A DNA stretch of 64,000 nt from the NCBI GenBank assembly GCA_023375675.1, contig JALQBC010000015.1, forward strand, positions 310,001-374,000. Reading direction: 5' to 3'. The stretch's first letter is position 1, and every line of letters begins with the position of its first letter. The DNA is from Cytospora piceicola. Taxonomy: Eukaryota > Ascomycota > Sordariomycetes > Diaporthales > Cytosporaceae. Positions 57,670 to 64,000 of the stretch are shown in pieces. The position numbers were made by a program, and so were the translations under genes. Under the pieces are notes generated by a model that ran no database searches, was not told the origin of the DNA, and saw only the letters and a list, made by a program, of their open reading frames with translations.

Positions 57670-58556
57670 CATCCAGGGCCAATCGAGAGCAGAGCCGCAA
57701 AAACGAGCGAAAGAGCGGATCCTACCTCGGCGAAAGGGGCGGGTGATGTCTGCATTTAATCATATATGCCCATAATGCCAGAATGCCTGACAGATTCTGG
57801 CTCCTGCTGGCATTTGTGATTTGCCACTTTTTCCACCAGTGACCGGCACGCCGGCACCCCCGTTCATCCTCCAGTTAATCCAGAAGTGCCCTGCGCAATG
57901 GGGACGATACCCACTCCATGCCGAGGCACCTCCCTAGCCTTTTTTCCTCTGAGCCGAGGCAGCCAGACCGAAGTCGGGCCGGCCGCGACGGAGATGCAGT
58001 CCCTGAACTGACAAGACGGCCGGGGCGGATGGGGTGATGCCTGTCCCACAACCTGTCAGGCCCCGGGGGTTTGGGACGCTTATCGAAGAAAGCTTCGTGA
58101 CCCTGGGGTCGATGCCACCGCATCCCACCGGGCGGCCGGGTTGCCAGGTGGCATGACTCTACCCTTTATCACAGAGCCTCCTAACACGATACGATCCGCC
58201 CCCTAGGCGGGCCTTCGCTCTTGACGCGTGGCGCGAGGGAAACTAACTAGCCCTTCTGTCTGCTCCTTCGAAACCTCGACCAGGAGACAATGGCCGTGTC
58301 GTCATTTTTGTAGGTCCTCATTCGGTATCAAGCACTGTCCATGTCGCCCACCGGCTGCAAACTGGATTCGCGGGCTGCGCTTGCTACGCCATCGTGGGAA
58401 AAATGGATCTAAATATAAGGATCGTGGTCCCCTCGCCGGTGTTGCTGGGGGTTGCCACGTCTCAATACAATCCTTAATAAATCTCACAACTCTTGAGTAT
58501 ATCACCCAACATAAGATATCCACCCCCACTCCCATACCCACCCTATCACACATCAT

Positions 58557-58586
58557 CACACCACACCACACCACACCACACCACAG
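58557..58586. repeat. (CCACA)n microsatellite in 5' UTR
   Basis: About five tandem CCACA units immediately upstream of ATG 58591, in the probable leader. Such CA-rich, unstructured leaders are common before well-translated fungal genes. Confidence 0.75.
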
Positions 58587-58590
58587 AACC

Positions 58591-60393
58591 ATGGCCTCCT
58601 CCTCGTGGGAAATCCCCTCAGACTACCACACCAGGCCGGTCGCGATCCTGGGCGGCGGAGTCCTGGGGCGCCGCATCGCCGCGAGCTGGGTGGCAGGCGG
58701 CTACGACGTGTGCGTCCGGGACCCGGACGCGGCGCAGCGCGCGGCCTGCAGCGAGTACGTCACCAAGAACTCGAGGGACTTCCCCGCCGCGAAGACCAAC
58801 ATCAGCGGGCCCGGGCAGATCAGCACGCACGCCGAGCTGCCGGACGCGGTGAACAGGGCGTGGCTCGTCATCGAGGCCGTCCCGGAGCAGCTGCCCATCA
58901 AGATCGACACGTTCGAGCAGCTGGAGGTGCACGCGCCGCGGGACGCCATCCTGGCGAGCAACTCGAGCTCGTACAAGAGCTCCGAGATGCTGGACAAGGT
59001 CAAGAGCGACGAGACCAAGGCCAGGATACTCAACACGCACTACTACATGCCGCCCGGGAACAACGTCGTCGAGCTCATGACGGACGGCTTCACGGACCCC
59101 AAGATCATCGCCTTCATGGAGGAGAGGCAGAGGGAGGCCGGCACTACGCCGTACGTTGCGCGGAAGGAGTCAACGGGCTTCATCTTCAACCGGCTCTGGG
59201 CTGCTGTGAAGCGTGAGACGATGATGATCCTTGCCGAGGAGGTGTCGACACCCGATCAGATCGATGGCATGTTCATGACCATGTTCGGCTCCGGGTTCGG
59301 ACCCTGCAAAATGATGGATGGCGTCGGGCTCGACACCGTGGCGTTCATCGAGAAGCACTACATCGCAGAGAGGGGTCTGCCTTCAGAACACACCGTCGAC
59401 TGGCTTCAGACCAAGTACCTCGACCAGGGTAAGCTCGGAATGAAGTCTTCGAAGGGAGGCTTCTACCCTCGTGTCCCAAAGATCCTGGCCCTGGACCTCG
59501 GACTCGCCAACAAGAACTTCTCAGCCACGCCGGGATCCGTCCTGGAGATTTCAGGCGACGGCAAGACGCAAAAGGCTCTCGTCAGCAGCCAGGCCCTCCC
59601 TGACGGCCTGGACGTCGACCAGTCCGCTGGCCGCATGTTCTGGACCTGCATGGGCTTCCCTGGCCAGCCCAACGGTGAGGTTCACTCGGCGAACCTCGAC
59701 GGCTCGGACGTCCAGTGCATCGTGCCCAAGGGCGCGGCGAACACGCCCAAGCAGCTCGTCGTCGACCCAGCGTCCAAGAAACTGTACTTCTCCGACCGTG
59801 AGGGCATGCGTGTATTCCGGTGCAACTACGACGGCAGCGAGCTGGAGGCGATCATCAAGACGGGCGATTGGGAGAAGGATGGCTGCGAGGACCAGACGAA
59901 ATGGTGCGTCGGAATCACGGTGTCCCACAAGTACGGAAAGTTCTACTGGACCCAGAAGGGCTACTCCAAGTCCGGCAAGGGCCGCATCTTCTGCGCCAAC
60001 ATCGACATGCCCGCCGGAGAGACGGCCGAGACGCGATCAGATGTACAGCTCCTGTTGGGCAGCCTTCCCGAGCCGATCGACCTTGACGTTGACGAGAAGA
60101 ACGACCAGCTTTACTGGACGGACCGCGGCGAGCTTCCCTTCGGCAACTCTGTGAACCGAGCGAGCTTGGATCCATCCTCGGGCCTGGTCGTCCAGAAGGA
60201 GGGCGCGAAGCCAAATGAGGTGCTTGTAAGGAACCTCAACGAGGCGATTGGCTTGAAGCTTGACCTCGAGGCGGGACACATGTACTTCACCGATCTGGGT
60301 GGATCGCTGTACAGGGCCAACCTGGACGGCTCGGACAAGCAGAAACTGTATAGCTCTGATGAGCGGGCGTTGGCAGGAATCACGATCGTATAG
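58591..60393 (+). CDS. 3-hydroxyacyl-CoA dehydrogenase-like / YWTD beta-propeller fusion (600 aa)
   Basis: Single exon. ATG at 58591 (AACCATGG context). Residues about 15-190 form a Rossmann domain with VAILGGGVLGRRIAASW (dinucleotide loop 21-26), VIEAVPEQ and ASNSSSY. About 190-290 matches the 3HCDH C-terminal domain (STGFIFNRLWAAVKRE, GSGFGPCKMMDGVGLD). From about 295 a second domain has five LDL-receptor-class-B-like repeats marked RMFWTC, KLYFSD, KFYWTQ, QLYWTD and HMYFTD, forming a beta-propeller. The first domain should reduce or oxidise 3-hydroxyacyl-CoA or a similar substrate with NAD(P). The propeller is usually extracellular, but no signal peptide is seen, so both should be cytosolic or peroxisomal. 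No SKL-type end is present (last residues GITIV). The fusion is in one uninterrupted frame, so it is not an annotation artefact. Confidence 0.9.
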   Translation: MASSSWEIPSDYHTRPVAILGGGVLGRRIAASWVAGGYDVCVRDPDAAQRAACSEYVTKNSRDFPAAKTNISGPGQISTHAELPDAVNRAWLVIEAVPEQLPIKIDTFEQLEVHAPRDAILASNSSSYKSSEMLDKVKSDETKARILNTHYYMPPGNNVVELMTDGFTDPKIIAFMEERQREAGTTPYVARKESTGFIFNRLWAAVKRETMMILAEEVSTPDQIDGMFMTMFGSGFGPCKMMDGVGLDTVAFIEKHYIAERGLPSEHTVDWLQTKYLDQGKLGMKSSKGGFYPRVPKILALDLGLANKNFSATPGSVLEISGDGKTQKALVSSQALPDGLDVDQSAGRMFWTCMGFPGQPNGEVHSANLDGSDVQCIVPKGAANTPKQLVVDPASKKLYFSDREGMRVFRCNYDGSELEAIIKTGDWEKDGCEDQTKWCVGITVSHKYGKFYWTQKGYSKSGKGRIFCANIDMPAGETAETRSDVQLLLGSLPEPIDLDVDEKNDQLYWTDRGELPFGNSVNRASLDPSSGLVVQKEGAKPNEVLVRNLNEAIGLKLDLEAGHMYFTDLGGSLYRANLDGSDKQKLYSSDERALAGITIV

Positions 60394-60531
60394 ACGGAAA
60401 TTGGGCCTATATAAGATAGAAAGTCAACGTCTGCGTACGAAATTTGACTGGAAGCGATGAAGAAGCAATTTAATTGATAATTTCAATCATTCTCAATTGG
60501 AGCCACGAATAACCCGAACTCATAGTGAACA

Positions 60532-61945
60532 TCATCCCTGGCTACCCATCAACCTCCGAAGCAAAAGCACTTCATGCTTTGTGACGAATACGTCGGGCAC
60601 AGATTTTCCGAGGGATGTGTCTGCCTCGTTCTGCATAGTGCCGTCGAGCTGGTCGACCAAGTCTCTGATCTTGGCGCACTCCCAGTTGCCCTCATTCGTT
60701 GTCCAAAACACTCGCTTGATTCCCACCGAGTGCATGTAGGTCACGCATCGATAACACGGGCGGGATTCGGCAGGCGCAGGTCGATCTCGAACATCCTCAG
60801 GAATGGCAGGTGACGGGTCCGACTTGATATCCCTGCAGGTTAGCTCGTCGTGGAGAGAGCCCGTCGAAGGAGACAGGCTCGATGCCTTGCTGCAAGTATC
60901 GATGCCGACTCCTTTGGAAGACTGGACATTGTGCTGCTTCCGTGCACGGCGCTCTTTTCTGCCCTCCATAGGTGGGGTGTCGTTGACCAAACGGGCGACG
61001 TAGACGTCTGCGCCGACCAGTTTGGGGTGTTTCATACGATCCTGCACTTTGGTGGAAGAGCTACCTGCGTGGCCCTTGGGCACGAGCAACTGTATGTTCC
61101 GGGACTGTTTCACGTGGTCAGATCACTGTACCTACCTAGTTGAGATAGGTAAATGACCATAGCTTACCTTCCGAAGGCCAAATTTGCCCGTGTTGCTTCC
61201 CTCCGCATCATCATCGCGAGAGGTCGGGTTACTAGCGGTAGAATTCTGCAGCTTCTTATCCACCTTGGCTTTGTACTTTGTCTTGAAACCCTTGCATTTG
61301 TTCTCTTGCTTATGCGTCTGGTAGTAGTGATGACTGTGATGACGGTGATAGTGATAGTGATAGCCATTCTTCTTCGTCGTCTGGTAGGTCTCCACACCCA
61401 CACGTGGACGGTGAGGAACGCCACTCCTCGGCCTGTGCCTCGCCGGCACTTTGTTGGAATCCCTGCCCGAAGGTGGCGAGGCAGACGGCCTCGGCGTACG
61501 CGACGACGGCGTCGCGTCGCAAAGCGCGTTTGTGTTTGGAATCACCCGGTAATTTGAAGCACGGTTTAACGTGAGACACATTATTGGCGGCCAGCGTGGA
61601 TCGCGACGAGAGGGCCGAGTTGATGGCCATCATCTCGCTGTGCATGGTCAGCCGGGCATTAGCGTGACCTCCGCCGCCACAGTCGCCGGTGATGCTCTCG
61701 ACGGTCTTGAAGTCGCCCTTCGAACTGGGCGGGTCCGGCTTGTTGGGTTTGTTGTCGAGGGAAGAGGCGGACTTGGGCAAGACCCCGGTCTTCAAGACGG
61801 ATCCACCGTCATAGCCGGGGCGATAGTCGTTGAACCCCTGTCCGATGACCTTGCCGCCCTTGACGACGACGCAGCCATGGCGGTAGTGGAGAGGGGACAG
61901 AGCAGCCTGCTCGAGACAGAGATTCAAATACTGGTCGGACTTCAT
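60532..61945 (-). pseudogene. Cytidine/dCMP deaminase-like protein with apparent 1-nt frameshift
   Basis: Two exons, complement(join(60532..61104, 61168..61945)). The ATG at 61943-61945 begins MKSDQYLNLCLEQAAL. Exon 1 has RHGCVVVKGGKVIGQGFNDY and TMHSEMMAIN, the zinc-binding His-x-Glu of the deaminase fold. Exon 2 has RPCYRCVTYMHSVGIKRVFW, the PCxxC half, then the C-terminal helices. Between them is a long, low-complexity insert (EEEGYHYHYHRHHSHHYY, then Lys-rich). Exon 1 is 778 nt, one too many: the frame is good before about 61480 and after about 61360 but differs by one. Dropping one base near 61366 joins DDEEE to GYHYHYH and brings the exon to 777 nt, in phase with exon 2. So it is either a sequencing/assembly error, or a true mutation inactivating an otherwise intact gene. 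The rest of the reading frame shows no decay, so error is quite possible. Confidence 0.7.
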
Positions 61946-63775
61946 TGTTGCCGTAGGAAGTGACTGGGTAGTTCGTGAGTTCTGGTATAGTGCCTGGACG
62001 GTGGATTGATTTCGTAAGTGCGTACTTTTGGTCGAATTCGTGAAACCTTTGTGGGGGTTGTCAGAAGAAGAAGGGAAAGGAAGGTCGTTGCTCAATATCC
62101 CCACGGGGTTGGGGTTGAGTTGGAGATCGCCAGTGACTCCATCCCGGTGCATGTGGTCAGTGCGTTTCTGACCCGCTCACCTGACCAGGGGCGGTGCCGT
62201 GTAAGTGCTAACCAACAGCCCCAACTCGATTGCAGGTCAGCATTCTCCAAAGCGTGTGCTACCTACCCTCCAAACAAGATTTATGAGTGAACATATCGCA
62301 TCTGAAGTCTTGTTTGACCACGCTCAACCTGTTCCTTGATATCCTGCTGCATGCGCCACCCACATCGTCAACTCGGCCTTGATTCCGGAGTCAACCGGTC
62401 CTCCCAGATATTCTCAGGTCAAACGTCTCCATCTATACCTGTTTATATTTTAATTGCCTGCAATTGCCTATAGCCGGGAAAGTGAGGCTTTGGTTAGCCT
62501 ATATTCAACCCCTCAGCTGCTGGCGAAGGATATCTCGAGTCGGCTGGTGTCAACTGGTCGATTTGTCCTTTATCGACGTTTGCTAACTTCTCTATATGGA
62601 TAAGGGTGGAAGCTTTTGGCATTATACAGATGTCGTAGTGTAGTGCAATTGTTCTGTCCACCATATGAAGCTACCCATCTGGGTTTCTTCCCACCGTCGT
62701 GGAACCAGGAGACACCAGCCGGCGCACCACCAGGTAGCTAGCTGGCTTGGTCCTTAGCATCTGTCAGCAGCCTATGGAGCAAGTCCCTTAAAAGGGGTCA
62801 TAATCATTGCAATTTGCATTAACTTCTATCCATTCCGTGAGCCACCGCGAAACTTGGAGAGGCCCCTAAAGCATGAGGAGCTCTTCGGTCAGCAACCGTA
62901 CCTCATCGGGCCTGCGTTGAAGACACTCTCAGGTACATCCTTCGTCGGACACAGATTGGACTGGGACTGTCTCCGTGATGACCATAAGCCTCAGATGTTT
63001 CTCAAAAAGTAGATTTCAAGCCTTGAGAGTCCATCTGTAGAGGTAGCGGATAACGAAGCAAAAAGAAAAGAACACAAAAACAAGAAGTATTCCTGGCTGC
63101 CTCACAGTTGAACTGTGGTCTCCTTCCTTCCCCCCTGGAACCATCAATTGACCTGACAATCGGCCGGAGACTCTAACCGTTGCGCCATGATGGATTTCGT
63201 TGGAATGGTATTGGTTGAAGCTCCTCATAAGGACGTGGGATCTTGCACTGTAGCCTCTACTACCTGGGTAGGTAGGTACTTACTTAAGTAGGTACTGTGG
63301 GCACCGCTGCATGCTTGAAAGCCTATATGATACGAAGCTGGTACACCGTCTCATCTTTACTGGCAGTCAGGCAACCCAGCGATACACAAAGCTTGCTTGA
63401 CTTCGACCATCAATGACTTGTTATCGTGCCTTTATCCTTCTTCGATTCATTGTTCAGATAGTCCTTTCAGTGCCCAGAAGCTCCAGCCACGATGCATCAC
63501 TTGCACCCGAGTACTGGGCAAGCCACCGGCAGGTGGCCTATGAAGCCCAAATGGCACTGAGTAGCAGGTGGTAACAATGCCATTGATATACAGCACTGAT
63601 AGCATCCCTATGTTTATATCTCGGCCGCCTCGAAATACCCAAGGACTCCTTCGACACCAAGCTTGTCCACGGCACTTCCACCCACACCCAAAGGCAGCGA
63701 AAGTTTCACACCTCGGCGTTCAAGAGAGCTAAACCAAATAGTTCCTGAACCAATAAACGGTACCATCCAGCCAAG
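61946..63775. other. Intergenic with second tRNA-like element
   Basis: Spacer from the deaminase start to the right-edge gene. No protein gene is seen. A tRNA-like element lies at 63060-63190 and a TACCTA cluster at 63261-63296. Confidence 0.55.
63060..63190 (-). ncRNA. Second tRNA-like element (A-box plus T-arm-like hairpin)
   Basis: The minus strand reads TGGCGCAACGGTTAG (plus 63173-63187), the D-arm/A-box of Arg/Met-type tRNAs. About 60 bp downstream is CACAGTTCAACTGTG (63103-63117), a T-arm-like hairpin with TTCAA, but with a loop shorter than the normal seven. No proper anticodon arm is found and the variable region is far too long, so it is not a functional tRNA. T5 runs follow at 63076-63080 and 63060-63064. 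It may be a SINE-type or decayed tRNA element. Confidence 0.35.
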
Positions 63776-64000
63776 ATGTGTCGATACGTACATTTCATTT
63801 ATGACTGTGGTGTAAGTATCCCCTCTGGAGCCATCGCGGTTGTGTCTGCTGCAATGGCGACCGCTCCCCACTAACTCGACACATGGTCTCATCAGTCCAT
63901 CTCTTATTGTATCTCCGACCTGTTTGGATCCGCGGCTAACTTCTGATTTGTTGTAGCACAAGCTGTACCCAGCCGGCCCACTCCTCGATGAACGGGGATG
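63776..64000 (+). CDS. 5' end of a small 'MCRY' fungal protein (partial)
   Basis: Exon 1 63776-63811 (MCRYVHFIYDCG), intron GTAAGT...TTGTAG 63812-63956, exon 2 from 63957 (HKLYPAGPLLDERG...) running off the right edge, phase 0. Starts of the type MCRY-x-H-x-x-YxxCGH are shared by many small uncharacterised fungal proteins, where the Cys/His residues may bind zinc. A CCAAT-like AACCAATA lies near 63749. The short first exon and the missing 3' part leave length and function unknown. Confidence 0.65.

Larger units (their letters stand above)
57196..58590. other. Intergenic/promoter, no gene seen
   Basis: Upstream region of the dehydrogenase-propeller gene. It contains a 20-bp direct repeat (57628-57669), GC-rich stretches with CCCCT and GGGGCGGG words (57727-57737), and a (CCACA)n run ending 5 bp before the start codon. 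No gene is seen. Confidence 0.55.

Overview
The window is nuclear DNA of a filamentous ascomycete, most likely Sordariomycetes. The evidence is short GT-AG introns of about 50-150 bp with CTAAC/CTGAC-like branch points, plus typical Pezizomycotina families: Zn2Cys6 regulators, a CFEM-containing Pth11-like receptor, an X325/BIM1-like GPI protein, an ankyrin-CorA protein and a DUF6594 remnant. Genes lie on both strands, with AT-richer spacers of 0.5-4 kb. Many spacers carry a short palindromic repeat built from TACCTAGGTA. Exon boundaries below were worked out by eye from splice signals and reading-frame agreement; no alignment or search was run.

Left third (1-23 kb): the 3' end of a probable transcription factor; a small cysteine-rich protein; a disordered hydrophilin with a dehydrin-like C-terminus; a 1218-residue protein joining a HeLo-like N-terminus, a degenerate kinase and a trypsin-like peptidase with an apparently intact triad; a DHA1-type MFS exporter divergent from a Zn2Cys6 regulator, probably a regulator/exporter pair; an X325-like copper/surface protein; and a ferric reductase.

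Middle (23-45 kb): a tRNA-like Pol III element; arginyl-tRNA synthetase with stacked start codons suggesting mitochondrial plus cytosolic forms; an FAD monooxygenase; a LEA-like ER protein ending in KDEL with internal coding repeats; the ER ubiquitin ligase Doa10/SSM4; and a TDT-family (Mae1/SLAC1-like) anion transporter. A 4 kb spacer (40.0-44.0 kb) has no convincing gene.

Right third (45-64 kb): an ankyrin-CorA membrane protein with a 15-nt micro-exon; a CFEM/Pth11-like receptor; a paraoxonase-like beta-propeller; an island of decayed genes (DUF6594 remnant abutting a retropepsin-like remnant); a 3-hydroxyacyl-CoA dehydrogenase fused to a YWTD propeller; a split cytidine-deaminase-like gene with an apparent one-base frameshift; another tRNA-like element; and the first two exons of a gene running off the right edge.

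Housekeeping genes (ArgRS, Doa10) are mixed with environment-facing ones (transporters, receptor, ferric reductase, copper protein). The strongest candidate for an under-described system is the HeLo-like/pseudokinase/peptidase protein at 5.4-9.1 kb, whose order recalls membrane-executioner plus pseudokinase proteins such as MLKL but adds a protease.
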